Both the position numbers and the translations under genes were made by a program. Positions 8,082 through 16,695 of a DNA stretch of 48,898 bases are shown here, piece after piece; the first letter of the stretch is position 1; each line of letters begins with the position of its first letter. Below the pieces are notes generated by a model. It did not search any database. It was not told where the DNA came from and saw nothing but the letters and a program-made list of their open reading frames with translations. Source of the stretch: Myxococcales bacterium (GTDB taxonomy: Bacteria > Myxococcota_A > UBA9042 > JABWCM01); the NCBI GenBank assembly GCA_013360285.1, contig JABWCM010000047.1, positions 1 through 48,898 on the forward strand, written 5' to 3'.

Positions 8082-9455
8082 ATGCATAAACGATTCTTGA
8101 TTCATTCAAAAGCAGCGGTGGCCATATTGGTGGCAATGACCGGCATCTTGTCAGCAACGACCGTTGTAAAAGCACAATCTGGCCCCCATCAAGTGGTCGA
8201 ACAACAACTAAAAAACGGTCTCAAGGTGTTGGTGTGGCCTGACGACGATATCCCTAACGCGGCAATGTACATCTGGTACCGCGTCGGAAGCCGTAACGAG
8301 GCACCTGGAATCACCGGCGTGAGTCATTTTTTTGAGCACATGATGTTTAATGGTGCCAAAAAGTATGGTCCGGGAGAGTTTGATCGGGTCATGGAAGCAA
8401 AAGGTGGATCAAACAATGCGTTTACGTCGACTGACGTCACCGTTTACCAAAATTGGTTCCCAGTTGAGGCAATTCGTACCATTTTTGAACTGGAGGCTGA
8501 CCGAATCGGATCGTTGGCCATCGATCCCAAAATGGTTGAAAGCGAACGGGGGGTTGTTTACTCCGAACGTCGAACCAGCGTCGACAACAACAACGAAAGT
8601 TTGCTTGATGAATCGGTTCGATCTGTGGCGTTTGTCGCCCATCCTTATGGGATCCCTACCATCGGCTGGCCAAGCGACATCGAATCATGGACCATTGACG
8701 ACCTGCGGAGCCACTTTAAGACCTATTATGCGCCCAACAATGCCGTACTGATTCTGTCTGGCGCGGTCACGCCTAAAGATGCCATATCGATGACACAAAA
8801 GTATCTTGGACCGATCAAAGCACAGAAACCACCCAAAGAAATCCGCACCGAGGAGCCGGTCCAGTTGGGGGAACGTCGCATCACTTTGCATCGGCCCGCA
8901 CAATTGGCAATCGTTCAGGTCGTTTACCGCGCACCCGCGGCGGTTGATCCCAATTTCGACGCTTTGGAGATTCTCGAATCGGTGTTGTTAAGCGGGGAGT
9001 CGTCGCGCCTATATCGTCGCCTTGTCGACAAAGAACAGATCGCACTGGACGTCAAGGGCGGCGTCGACGCGGGTTTCGACCCAGGATTGTTTTCGTTTAC
9101 GGTCACAGTCGCTCAAGGCGCCGACCCGACGCGCGTTGAAACAGTGTTGAAAGAAGAGCTGGCAAACGTTGTAATGAAAGGAATTACTCCAGAGGAATTG
9201 CAAAAGGCCAAAACCCTTCAAATCGCTGAGTATTATCGGATATTGCAGACGATTGACGGGCGCGCATACGCATTGGGGCACTACGAAATGTTTCGCGGAG
9301 GTTGGCGTAAGTTGTTTGATGTTCCACAGGCGGTTGAAAACGTGACAACCGACGCAGTCGGAAACGTTGCAAAACAGGTGTTTGACCCATCGGCCGCAAC
9401 TGTTGGCTGGTTGATCCCGACAAAAGAAGAGGCGCAAGATGCACACGTTCCATAA
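8082..9455 (+). CDS. M16-family zinc metallopeptidase, catalytic subunit
   Basis: A 457-residue exported M16B peptidase. A signal peptide (residues 1-31, ending in VVKA) is followed by the inverse zinc motif HFFEH at residues 82-86. The third zinc ligand is most likely Glu162 (VVYSERR), at the usual distance. Family features include the NAFTSTDVTVY substrate strand and HPYGIPTIGW. The gene overlaps the next M16 gene by 17 bp. The two probably form the heterodimer known for bacterial M16B pairs, this one hydrolysing peptides in the periplasm. The start ATG was chosen because it places the signal peptide at the N-terminus. Confidence 0.93.
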   Translation: MHKRFLIHSKAAVAILVAMTGILSATTVVKAQSGPHQVVEQQLKNGLKVLVWPDDDIPNAAMYIWYRVGSRNEAPGITGVSHFFEHMMFNGAKKYGPGEFDRVMEAKGGSNNAFTSTDVTVYQNWFPVEAIRTIFELEADRIGSLAIDPKMVESERGVVYSERRTSVDNNNESLLDESVRSVAFVAHPYGIPTIGWPSDIESWTIDDLRSHFKTYYAPNNAVLILSGAVTPKDAISMTQKYLGPIKAQKPPKEIRTEEPVQLGERRITLHRPAQLAIVQVVYRAPAAVDPNFDALEILESVLLSGESSRLYRRLVDKEQIALDVKGGVDAGFDPGLFSFTVTVAQGADPTRVETVLKEELANVVMKGITPEELQKAKTLQIAEYYRILQTIDGRAYALGHYEMFRGGWRKLFDVPQAVENVTTDAVGNVAKQVFDPSAATVGWLIPTKEEAQDAHVP

Positions 9456-10845
9456 TCGACACTTCATCGTAGTAACGCTGCTGATTTTGGGCACCTATTG
9501 TAGCACAAGCAGCACGTTTGCCACTCCGCAGCTTCTGCCGGAAGTAACACGAATCCAATTGGATAATGGCCTTGTTATCTTAATGGCTCCGCATCCGGAG
9601 GTCCCGCTGATCTCCATTTCCGCCGTCCTCCGAGGGGGAACGTTGGCGGATCCGGACGGAAAAGAGGGATTGGCCGGACTAACCGCAGATTTATTAAGAA
9701 AGGGTACGGAAAAATATACAGCAGAACAGCTTGCCAACCTCGTTGACAGCAACGGGGCCATTGTCACCAACGGGGTTGACCGTGATTCAACGGGAGTTTA
9801 TTTGGAATTTTTGTCCAAAGACACAGAAACAGCCGTTGATTTGCTTGGAGAGTTGTTGATCCGCCCCACATTTCCCGAGGCAGAGATCGCCAAAACCAAA
9901 ATACGGCAGGTGGACGGTATCTTAGCGGCCAAGGAAGACCCTCGATACGTGATCTCGCGATATTTTTCGTCATTTTTGTACGAAAAACATCCATATGGGC
10001 GACCAGGAAGCGGTACGGAAACTTCTATTCCTAAGTTAACACGGCAGGATGTAGTAGATTTCCACACACAACATTATGGTCCCGATCGAATGATTCTCGC
10101 TATATCCGGGGATTTTGACCCGACTTCAATGGAAACACTGATCAAACATATCTTTGGTGGCTGGCGTAACGCCCAAAGCCCCCTGCCACAGGCAGAACCA
10201 GGCCTAGCCGCCACCACTCGCCGTGTTCTTTTGGTCGACAAACCGGGAGCAACACAAACCTATTTCTATATCGGAAACCTCGGCGTCGCCCACAACTATC
10301 CAGACCGAGTTGTGTTGGATACCGTCCAGACCCTATTTGGAGGCCGGTTCACATCCATGCTGAACACTGCGTTGCGGATTGAGTCCGGACTCACTTACGG
10401 GGCGCGCAACGTTATAAATCAGCCGATGTATCCTGGGGAAAATGCGATATTCTCCTACACGGAAACCAGCACAACCAAAGATGCGGTGGATATGGCGTTG
10501 GGGGTGCTGGAGGAATTGCGAACAAAACCCTTTTCTGCCGCGCAATTGGAATCGGCCCGTTCCTATATTCGCGGCCAACTCCCGCCAACTCTGGAATCTT
10601 CCGGCTCGATCGCATCAAAAATCGCCGAATTGGAGCTGTATCGCCTTGGCTTGGACGAGATCAACGGGTACTTGGCAAAATTGGACAAAGTCACTGTGGA
10701 AAACACACGTTCGGTTATTTCCGAGGTCTATCCTGCATCAGAAACATTGGTCATGGTGTTTATCGGGGACGCAGAACAAATCCGAGACGTGGTTGCCGCC
10801 TATGGGCCATTGACCGAGAAGAAAATCAGCGACCCGGGATTTTAG
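9439..10845 (+). CDS. M16-family peptidase homologue lacking the zinc motif
   Basis: A 468-residue M16 fold protein with a signal peptide of about 29 residues. The position of HxxEH reads GLAGLTADLL, so zinc binding and hydrolysis are lost. The C-terminal half keeps family hallmarks, including FGGRFTSMLNTALRIESGLTYGA, which carries the Arg...Tyr substrate-binding pair supplied by the non-catalytic partner in other heterodimers. The 17-bp overlap with the catalytic gene upstream fits co-translation and an obligate pair. Its stop lies 16 bp from the convergent GMC gene. Confidence 0.92.
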   Translation: MHTFHNRHFIVVTLLILGTYCSTSSTFATPQLLPEVTRIQLDNGLVILMAPHPEVPLISISAVLRGGTLADPDGKEGLAGLTADLLRKGTEKYTAEQLANLVDSNGAIVTNGVDRDSTGVYLEFLSKDTETAVDLLGELLIRPTFPEAEIAKTKIRQVDGILAAKEDPRYVISRYFSSFLYEKHPYGRPGSGTETSIPKLTRQDVVDFHTQHYGPDRMILAISGDFDPTSMETLIKHIFGGWRNAQSPLPQAEPGLAATTRRVLLVDKPGATQTYFYIGNLGVAHNYPDRVVLDTVQTLFGGRFTSMLNTALRIESGLTYGARNVINQPMYPGENAIFSYTETSTTKDAVDMALGVLEELRTKPFSAAQLESARSYIRGQLPPTLESSGSIASKIAELELYRLGLDEINGYLAKLDKVTVENTRSVISEVYPASETLVMVFIGDAEQIRDVVAAYGPLTEKKISDPGF

Positions 10846-10861
10846 TGTCACACTCCGAGAG

Positions 10862-12412
10862 TCATGCCGCGACCTGCCGGTATGTTTTCCAATTATTCAA
10901 TACGTCTCCAGCAATGTGCGTAGCCAGCGCCATAATCGTTTCCTGCGGATTGACTCCGATGGGGGTTGGCAAAATGCTCGCGTCGGCCACAAAAAGGTTC
11001 CGGATATCGTGGGACTGGCCACTTTCGTCCACAACTCCACGTGTTGGGTCTCGGTCCATCCTACAAGTACCCATCAGATGGGCCGTAAAATACTCTGTAT
11101 GCTCAATTTTGGGCGGATACAGGAACAAACGACGAATATCGTCTCCATTTCGGATCGGTCCGACTCCGCCAAACGCCGTGTAGACCTCCCGCGCTCCCGC
11201 AGCCAAATAAATCTCCGCCGCCAGTGCTGCGCCTCGAATAAATTTGTGCTGATCGGCATTGGTAATGTCGTATCGTACAAGCGGGATTCCAAACGGACCC
11301 AACGAAACCCTTCCAGCGGCAAAGTCGTCAACCAACACTCCTCCGGTGGCCAGATAACGTTGTTTCAGCATGAAATCGCCATGTTCGGCACCAAACAAAT
11401 CAGTGGCCACCGACATTAGCGGCGGCGAGACACCGCCAGGTGCAATCAGAATGCCTTCATCCTGAAACTCCCGGCATTGAAACGCCTGATGGGCTCCTCG
11501 CATCGTATCAATAGGCTCGTCGAACATCGCCGAGATCTTGATGTTGGGGTGAATTGTGAAATTTCTACCCACTTGCCGACTTCGGTTGCCGATACGGTTT
11601 CTTAACAACAGAAGCGGTGTCTGTGTGGCCCCGCAACTGAGCACAACTATTTTTGCACTCACTGCTAAGGTTTTGTCCCATTGGCCGGTTTCCAGATTCT
11701 GTATCCGCGCGACAACTCCTGTAGCTTTTCCACCTTCGACTCGTATTTTTTCTACCTTTGCGGATGTCACAATCGAGCCGCCATACCGGCACAGGATAGT
11801 AAGATAAGTATGGGCAGTGCTTTGTTTAGCACCGGTGGGACAACCGGTCACACAGTCATTAGAACCCACGCAGTGAACTTGGTTTCTGATGTTACGGACG
11901 GTTTTGTAGCCAAGTTTTTCGCATCCGCGCTGAAATACGAGGCTATTTTTTCCCTCGGTGCCAACATCTTGTTCACGCGCAGAAATTCTCTGTTCGACCC
12001 GTTCAAACAAAGGTTGTAACGATTTTGACGTCAACCTGGTGAGCCCGTGTTCCATGCCCCAACGTTTCAACACCTTGTCGGGTGTCCGCCAACACATGCC
12101 GCCATTGATGACAGTAGTTCCTCCCACACAGCGCCCCTCCAGGTATTGTACCGGAGATCGACCAATCGTAATCGTCGTACCAGCGTCTCGCATGGTCCTA
12201 GTGATGACGTTGGTGACATCGGTTCGGAAATCCTGGGTGGTAAAATAGGGTCCTTCCTCAAGGACAAGAACCTTCAGCCCCCCTTCTGCGAGTTCAGCCG
12301 CTACGGCAGCTCCTCCAGCGCCAGAGCCGACTACCACCACATCGGTGTCGATTTGTGTTTGCCCCAATTCGGGAAAAGTCACAATTCGTAATGAAGGCTC
12401 GGGGATCGCCAT
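10862..12412 (-). CDS. GMC-family FAD-dependent oxidoreductase
   Basis: A 516-residue glucose-methanol-choline oxidoreductase. The N-terminal dinucleotide fold carries GSGAGG at residues 29-34, followed by VLVLEEGPYF and the FAD contact GGTTVINGGMCWR. The C-terminal part has HLMGTCRMDRDPTRGVVD and the ADASILPTPIGVNPQ segment with the active-site region. A cysteine cluster (CVGSNDCVTGCPTGAK, near 181-196) marks the long-chain-alcohol / cholesterol-oxidase-like branch. The substrate is probably an alcohol of a lipid or sterol, but it cannot be fixed from sequence. The ATG has GGAGAA upstream and lies 2 nt after the stop of the small gene before it, so tetR, small gene and GMC gene form one operon. 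Confidence 0.92.
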   Translation of the reverse strand: MAIPEPSLRIVTFPELGQTQIDTDVVVVGSGAGGAAVAAELAEGGLKVLVLEEGPYFTTQDFRTDVTNVITRTMRDAGTTITIGRSPVQYLEGRCVGGTTVINGGMCWRTPDKVLKRWGMEHGLTRLTSKSLQPLFERVEQRISAREQDVGTEGKNSLVFQRGCEKLGYKTVRNIRNQVHCVGSNDCVTGCPTGAKQSTAHTYLTILCRYGGSIVTSAKVEKIRVEGGKATGVVARIQNLETGQWDKTLAVSAKIVVLSCGATQTPLLLLRNRIGNRSRQVGRNFTIHPNIKISAMFDEPIDTMRGAHQAFQCREFQDEGILIAPGGVSPPLMSVATDLFGAEHGDFMLKQRYLATGGVLVDDFAAGRVSLGPFGIPLVRYDITNADQHKFIRGAALAAEIYLAAGAREVYTAFGGVGPIRNGDDIRRLFLYPPKIEHTEYFTAHLMGTCRMDRDPTRGVVDESGQSHDIRNLFVADASILPTPIGVNPQETIMALATHIAGDVLNNWKTYRQVAA

Positions 12413-12414
12413 GA

Positions 12415-12993
12415 TTATTCTCCGTTGTAAGGTAACAAAACCGGTTCATCTTGTAATATATCATCGGGATGAACCGTATCGGCTGCGCCGAGTGGCAGCG
12501 GTGTTGGAGGCAGTTTTGCTCGTTTTCGATCAACGGCAAGCAATTGTTCTCGAAGCCGCAATCGCGACATTTGCCAATCGGACCGGACAAGACCAAGGTA
12601 CTGCTCCACGGATGGGCGACTATAACATACAATCAACACCATGGTTTTAAGTGCTTTGAAAATCAAATGGGGCAATTGACGTTTGCTGTTGCGCAGTCCC
12701 CGCAAACGGTCGGCGCGGGCATCTGGGGACAGCCACGTAAACGGCACAGGCGCACGCCTCGCGAGGGGTCCACCCCACTGAATGACATGAAACATGAGTA
12801 GAATCATTATCTTAGCGCGCAGAGGAAACCGCGAGAAGTCCCGCTCAATGTGCGCACAAACCTCTTCGTCTATGGGTGGGTCAAAATCGTTCCACCGAGG
12901 TTTCATCGTCCCAATCACAGCCAATACAATCGGTCGGGTAAATCGACCAAATCGGTACTGCGCCGTTTTCACGGATTGGGATGTCGTATTCAT
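12415..12993 (-). CDS. Hypothetical protein encoded with the GMC oxidoreductase
   Basis: About 192 residues with no motif I can name. It has a basic start, a moderately hydrophobic stretch (AKIMILLMFHVIQWG), then KALKTMVLIVCYSRPSVEQYLG, and a proline-rich C-terminus. Small proteins directly upstream of GMC oxidoreductases often act as accessory or membrane-anchoring subunits; that role is inferred here from spacing alone (2 nt to the GMC start). The chosen ATG at 12993 lies 7 nt beyond the tetR stop; an ATG at 13032 would overlap tetR by 32 nt. Confidence 0.6.
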   Translation of the reverse strand: MNTTSQSVKTAQYRFGRFTRPIVLAVIGTMKPRWNDFDPPIDEEVCAHIERDFSRFPLRAKIMILLMFHVIQWGGPLARRAPVPFTWLSPDARADRLRGLRNSKRQLPHLIFKALKTMVLIVCYSRPSVEQYLGLVRSDWQMSRLRLREQLLAVDRKRAKLPPTPLPLGAADTVHPDDILQDEPVLLPYNGE

Positions 12994-13000
12994 TGTTCGC

Positions 13001-13654
13001 TCAGCCGTTAGGGTGTGTGGTTTTGCTTCCATATACTACCGCGTTGTGTTCCGTAGAGAGATAGGCACTGCTGAAAGAGGCCACCAACGTTCGAACCATC
13101 AGCAACAGCTCCGTCCACGGCCAGTCTGGAAAATGAAGATATTTCGTTTTCGCCCCTTCGATAAAGACCATACACAACCGTGCCACCGCGGAAACATTCA
13201 GCGATGGCGGGAGTTCTCCACGCTCAACCGCGCGCGTAAGCAGCCGTTCGAGACGGTTGAGAAAATATTGTTCGCCGTCGACCAGCACAGAACGCACCGC
13301 TTCATTTCGTAGCGCCTCGTCCAAAATACACTGGCTTATCTTAGCGGCATCCAAGTGTTCGACAAGGTATTGGAAGTACGTGGTCAACATCCGATCGACC
13401 CGCGCCCACAGGTCGCCCTCGTCCGTGTCCGATTGCGTAAGCAATTGTTCAATAAGAAGATTTTCTCGACGAACGACGGCGACCATCAGATCGTTTTTGG
13501 ACTTAAAGTGAAAATAAAGCCCTCCCTTAGAGAGCCGCGCTGCGTGCGCAATATCTTCCATCCGAGTCGCCGCAAACCCACCAGTCACAAAACAGGTTTT
13601 CGCGGCAGCTAAAATCGTCAGCCGTCTTTCTTCTTCCGGTTGATTTCGCGCCAT
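13001..13654 (-). CDS. TetR/AcrR-family transcriptional regulator
   Basis: 217 residues from the ATG at 13654. The N-terminal helix-turn-helix spans about residues 10-56 (ILAAAKTCFVTGGFAATRME, then SKGGLYFHFKSKNDL), ending in the diagnostic YFHF-K motif. The C-terminal ligand-binding domain is helical. A longer open frame to 13858 exists, but its extra residues resemble nothing and would cover the operator, so the short start is preferred. It is the first gene of the tetR-small-GMC operon. A perfect palindromic TetR-type operator lies 110 bp upstream at 13765, which suggests autorepression relieved by a hydrophobic ligand, perhaps the GMC substrate. Confidence 0.88.
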   Translation of the reverse strand: MARNQPEEERRLTILAAAKTCFVTGGFAATRMEDIAHAARLSKGGLYFHFKSKNDLMVAVVRRENLLIEQLLTQSDTDEGDLWARVDRMLTTYFQYLVEHLDAAKISQCILDEALRNEAVRSVLVDGEQYFLNRLERLLTRAVERGELPPSLNVSAVARLCMVFIEGAKTKYLHFPDWPWTELLLMVRTLVASFSSAYLSTEHNAVVYGSKTTHPNG

Positions 13655-13764
13655 TTGCACTCCGGCGACGGGTTCCCAACAACCTGTGAGGGTTCGCGAA
13701 TAAATATCTAAATACCCTTTCAGTAAACGGTTTGTGTTGTCACGAAGACAACCATGAACAAAAT

Positions 13765-13782
13765 ACCGACCGACTGGTCGGT
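13765..13782. promoter_or_regulatory. Palindromic TetR-type operator
   Basis: ACCGACC-GACT-GGTCGGT is a perfect 7-bp inverted repeat with a 4-bp spacer. It matches the ACCGACCxGTCGGT style of operators bound by TetR/AcrR family members. It lies between tetR (minus) and the PP2C gene (plus), closer to tetR. Another short dyad (TTGTC...GACAA) follows at about 13784. I saw no clear sigma-70 promoter. Confidence 0.65.
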
Positions 13783-13952
13783 TTGTCAACTGGTTTGCGA
13801 CAATTCCACCCCGGCAACCTATGCGACAATTCGTCGAACTTGACTTGGCCCAATACAAGTGTGAGCATCCTTGAGGCCGGATTTCGAACGGCGTCAGCGC
13901 AATGCGCCGTGATAGATCCTATGGACATCTGCGGTTGGTTCGGTGGAATTGA

Positions 13953-14675
13953 ATGGTTTCCGGTGAGGTGCAGGTGAAACATGTACGCTGTGGACGATGG
14001 TCCGAACGGGGCTTACGCCTTCGAAACGAAGATTACGCTTTCACGGATATCGATAGAGGTATTCTGATCATAGCAGACGGAATGGGAGGGCATGCCCATG
14101 GTGATGCAGCCAGCCGTGAGGCTGTTGAACGTTGTTACGCTCGCCTGATCGAAGCTGAAGCGTCGGTATCTGTGCTGACCGATGCCTTCAGGATGGCTCA
14201 CGACGCCGTTTCATCGCATGGAGACAATCGGGGAACAACGTTAACTGTCGCGCTGATGCTGGAAGATCGAATCGAGATCGGCCATGTGGGCGATACAAGA
14301 CTGTATATAAACGGTCAACAAATCACCGTAGATCAAGGAATTGGTCATGTTCTTGAAGAATTTGTGGGTGGGGACTCACCGCCACTAGTGCAACGCCATA
14401 CCCTCCCTCGCCCGAATTCCGGGTGGCTGATTCTGACCACGGACGGTGTTCACGATACTCTACCGATTCCCGAACACTTTCCAGCGTTGTTACGACTTGC
14501 AGAACTTGTTGACGATGACCCAGAACAACTAGCACGTACGTTGTCGCAAATGAGTGTACAACTCGGTAGTTCCGATAACTGTACGGTTGTAGCGGTGCAC
14601 ATGACACCAGTTGACCAGAAACATGACGCCCAGCCGGTGTCTCGAAGTGAACTCACTACAGTAATGCCGCAATGA
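13953..14675 (+). CDS. PP2C-family (PPM) serine/threonine phosphatase
   Basis: 240 residues with the metal-dependent phosphatase motifs in order: RNED (24-27), DGMGGHAHGDAAS (from residue 42), GTTLTVAL, IGHVGDTRLY, LTTDGVHD and SSDNCTVV. The aspartates in these motifs bind the two Mn/Mg ions. It is soluble and probably reverses Hanks-type Ser/Thr kinase phosphorylation; no kinase lies in the window. The start could be the ATG at 13953 or a GTG at 13974 with a better ribosome site. The last codons overlap the next ORF (ATGATGA), so it is coupled to the SUI1-like gene. Confidence 0.92.
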   Translation: MVSGEVQVKHVRCGRWSERGLRLRNEDYAFTDIDRGILIIADGMGGHAHGDAASREAVERCYARLIEAEASVSVLTDAFRMAHDAVSSHGDNRGTTLTVALMLEDRIEIGHVGDTRLYINGQQITVDQGIGHVLEEFVGGDSPPLVQRHTLPRPNSGWLILTTDGVHDTLPIPEHFPALLRLAELVDDDPEQLARTLSQMSVQLGSSDNCTVVAVHMTPVDQKHDAQPVSRSELTTVMPQ

Positions 14676-15016
14676 TGACCAAAAATTCAGATACTACCTT
14701 GGTCTATTCCACAGATCCTATCGCATCGTCACGCAACGTGACCCAAAATCCTCCCAAATCCGAACAAAGTACTCTAGGAAAGAAAATAGCGCGCCTATCT
14801 ATCGAACGAAAAGGACGCGGTGGAAAAACCGTTACGCTCGTGGGGGGTCTACACGGAACTCCAGATAATATCGCTGATTTGGCATCTCAACTGAAAAAAA
14901 GCTGCGGGACCGGGGGAACAGTTAAGGACGGCATCCTAGAGATCCAAGGAGATCATCGAGCGACACTGACCGTTAAACTAAAATCGCTTGGTTATGAGGT
15001 TAAGGGTGGGATCTAG
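14672..15016 (+). CDS. SUI1/eIF1-like translation factor (YciH family)
   Basis: 114 residues. The last 75 form a SUI1 domain with the family signatures RKGRGGKTVTLV, LKKSCGTGGTVKDG and EIQGDHR. In bacteria, YciH-type proteins are eIF1 homologues that affect start-codon selection at the ribosome. The N-terminal 40 residues are polar and probably disordered. Its start overlaps the PP2C stop (ATGATGA), so the two are translationally coupled, an association I do not recognise as standard. It converges on the storage-protein operon 36 bp away. Confidence 0.93.
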   Translation: MMTKNSDTTLVYSTDPIASSRNVTQNPPKSEQSTLGKKIARLSIERKGRGGKTVTLVGGLHGTPDNIADLASQLKKSCGTGGTVKDGILEIQGDHRATLTVKLKSLGYEVKGGI

Positions 15017-15051
15017 TAGGATAACTACGTTCCAACTAAACTTACCGCAAA

Positions 15052-15858
15052 TCAGGTGTCTTTATAGATAATCGTTCCGATATCTTCACCGGCCAAAGCC
15101 CGAGTTACGTTTCCAGAAATCATCCCGTTGATGATCTGCAACTCGGTACAACTACGCGCTCGGGTAAGGTATTCGATGACGATTTGTTCAACCACCATGT
15201 CGGGGAGGTCCATCGCCAAAAGCTCCGAAGCTCCCACTTTTGGAATATGTCGCGCCGATGGGTTTTTCTTCGGATCGTCGCTGAACAAGCCATCTTCGTC
15301 TTTGATAAATATAGCTCGTTTTACGCCAAGTACTTCTGCGGTCAAAAATACACCAGCGTCGGTGCGATTGGCAGGAATTCGACCACCTTTGCCTGGTTTT
15401 TCCCAGTAACCAAATGGCGGCATTCCTGTCAAAATCGGAATACAGCCAAGATTGAAGTATAAAGGCAGTTTTTCAAAATCATCGTGAAGCATAAAGATGC
15501 CGCCATGTTGGGCGAGCAGCATCTGCAACATCCGCGCATTCTGCCGCGGCACATACCCCCCGAGCGCTGCCAAAACACCGGTGGGCATTTCAAGATCGCT
15601 GGCAACAGAATAAATGTGGCGAGCTCGAGTACCGCCGCCACAACACAACAACAACTTGTGTTGGTCCTTTGCCGCCACCAACTCGTCTAAAATCGGAAAA
15701 ACGGCAGATCTGCCGCGATCCAACACCGACTGACCACCGATTTTGATTACCTTTACGTCCGGCATCATCAGGATCGGCCGATAGTTTCGAATCGCTTCGG
15801 ACTGGTCCGTCAACGTGGCGTCCGCAAGCATGCTGTCAATGATTTTACGATCAGCCAC
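15052..15858 (-). CDS. Molybdenum storage protein-like subunit (amino-acid-kinase fold), MosB-like
   Basis: 268 residues, close to the beta subunit of the Azotobacter-type molybdenum/tungsten storage protein, which stores oxomolybdate clusters in an ATP-driven hexameric cage. Shared stations as I recall that family are VIKIGGQSVLDRG (with Lys39), TRARHIYSVA, GMPPFGYWEKP, RTDAGVFL, IFIKDEDGLFSDDPKKNP, QIINGMISGNVTRAL and EDIGTIIY. Annotation pipelines may call it uridylate kinase-like. The start is GTG at 15858 with GGAGG six bases upstream. It overlaps the upstream paralogue by 8 nt and is the last gene of the operon. No nitrogenase is nearby, so the stored oxyanion presumably serves other Mo/W enzymes. 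Confidence 0.85.
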   Translation of the reverse strand: MADRKIIDSMLADATLTDQSEAIRNYRPILMMPDVKVIKIGGQSVLDRGRSAVFPILDELVAAKDQHKLLLCCGGGTRARHIYSVASDLEMPTGVLAALGGYVPRQNARMLQMLLAQHGGIFMLHDDFEKLPLYFNLGCIPILTGMPPFGYWEKPGKGGRIPANRTDAGVFLTAEVLGVKRAIFIKDEDGLFSDDPKKNPSARHIPKVGASELLAMDLPDMVVEQIVIEYLTRARSCTELQIINGMISGNVTRALAGEDIGTIIYKDT

Positions 15859-16690
15859 GGGAAGCCTCCTTGATGATCACGGTACCCACATCTTCACCTT
15901 CAAGCGCGCGAGTCAACATACCTGGTTTCAGTCCATTGACGATTTGAACCCGTTTTACGTGACGTGCTGTCGCCCATGTTTCAAAAAGAGTGCGATCCAG
16001 AATCAGCTCATCGGGCATAGTGTGTGACAATTCCTCGAGAGTAATATAAGGAATATGTTTCGCATCCGAATGATGTTTCGGATCTTTGGTGTACAGGCCG
16101 TCCTCGTCCTTCACAAAGATGATCCGCTGCATTCCGAGTACTTCCGCGTGCAAAAATAGGCCGAAATCGGAACCATGGACCGGCAAAGGCCCTCCTTCCG
16201 GCGGAGGTTCCCAAAAATGATAGGGTGGAATGCTGATGACGATCGGCATCATGCCTGCATCCAGATACAACGCGATTTCCCAGAAGTGATCCCGCGGCAT
16301 GGCAATGGACCCGTGGCGAGCCAGCAAGGCGTTCAAAAACACCGCGTTGGCTTCTTCCATTGCGCCGACAAGCTGCGCGATACCTCCGGTTGGAATTCCC
16401 AAGTCGACAGCGATGGATACGGTATGGCGCACACGTGTGCCACCGCCGACACCGACGATGATCCGGTGTTTTCCGCGGGAATCGGCCAACTCCTGAACGA
16501 TCGGGTGCACTGCGTCTTTACCCCGATCAAAAATGGATTGGCCGCCGATGCCGACCAGCGTCACGTCTGGTAAGATAGCCAGCTCGTGCTCACTGTCGGT
16601 TTTGGCAATTACGCGTTTGTCAACCAATGACTCGCGCATCAACGACGATCGGATGTGGGTGCGCCCGTCACCCGTGACGAGTTTGCTCAT
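15851..16690 (-). CDS. Molybdenum storage protein-like subunit, divergent paralogue
   Basis: 279 residues, homologous to the neighbouring storage subunit (IGGQSIFDRG, TRVRHTVSIAVDLGIPTGG, FVKDEDGLYTKDP, VQIVNGLKPGMLTRALEGED). Known storage proteins are alpha3-beta3 hexamers, so the pair probably supplies the two subunit types. One difference stands out: the conserved lysine of the VIKIGG strand is replaced (LVGIGG, Gly47), although ATP-site elements elsewhere remain. This subunit may therefore bind but not hydrolyse ATP. The cation/anion-facing segment also differs (PYHFWEPPPEGG, HGSDFGL). It is separated from the membrane gene upstream by 5 nt and overlaps the downstream subunit by 8 nt. Confidence 0.83.
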   Translation of the reverse strand: MSKLVTGDGRTHIRSSLMRESLVDKRVIAKTDSEHELAILPDVTLVGIGGQSIFDRGKDAVHPIVQELADSRGKHRIIVGVGGGTRVRHTVSIAVDLGIPTGGIAQLVGAMEEANAVFLNALLARHGSIAMPRDHFWEIALYLDAGMMPIVISIPPYHFWEPPPEGGPLPVHGSDFGLFLHAEVLGMQRIIFVKDEDGLYTKDPKHHSDAKHIPYITLEELSHTMPDELILDRTLFETWATARHVKRVQIVNGLKPGMLTRALEGEDVGTVIIKEASRG

Positions 16691-16695
16691 TTCAA

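Noticed and set aside
13655-13858. Longer tetR start at 13858
   Set aside because: The added 68 residues have no TetR character and would cover the operator palindrome.
15052-16690. Uridylate kinase (pyrH) or acetylglutamate kinase identity
   Set aside because: The fold is shared, but the specific stations (KIGGQSVxDRG, TRARHIYSVA, KDEDGL(F/Y)xxDPK, VNGxxxGxxTRAL) match the molybdenum storage protein, and there are two adjacent paralogues.
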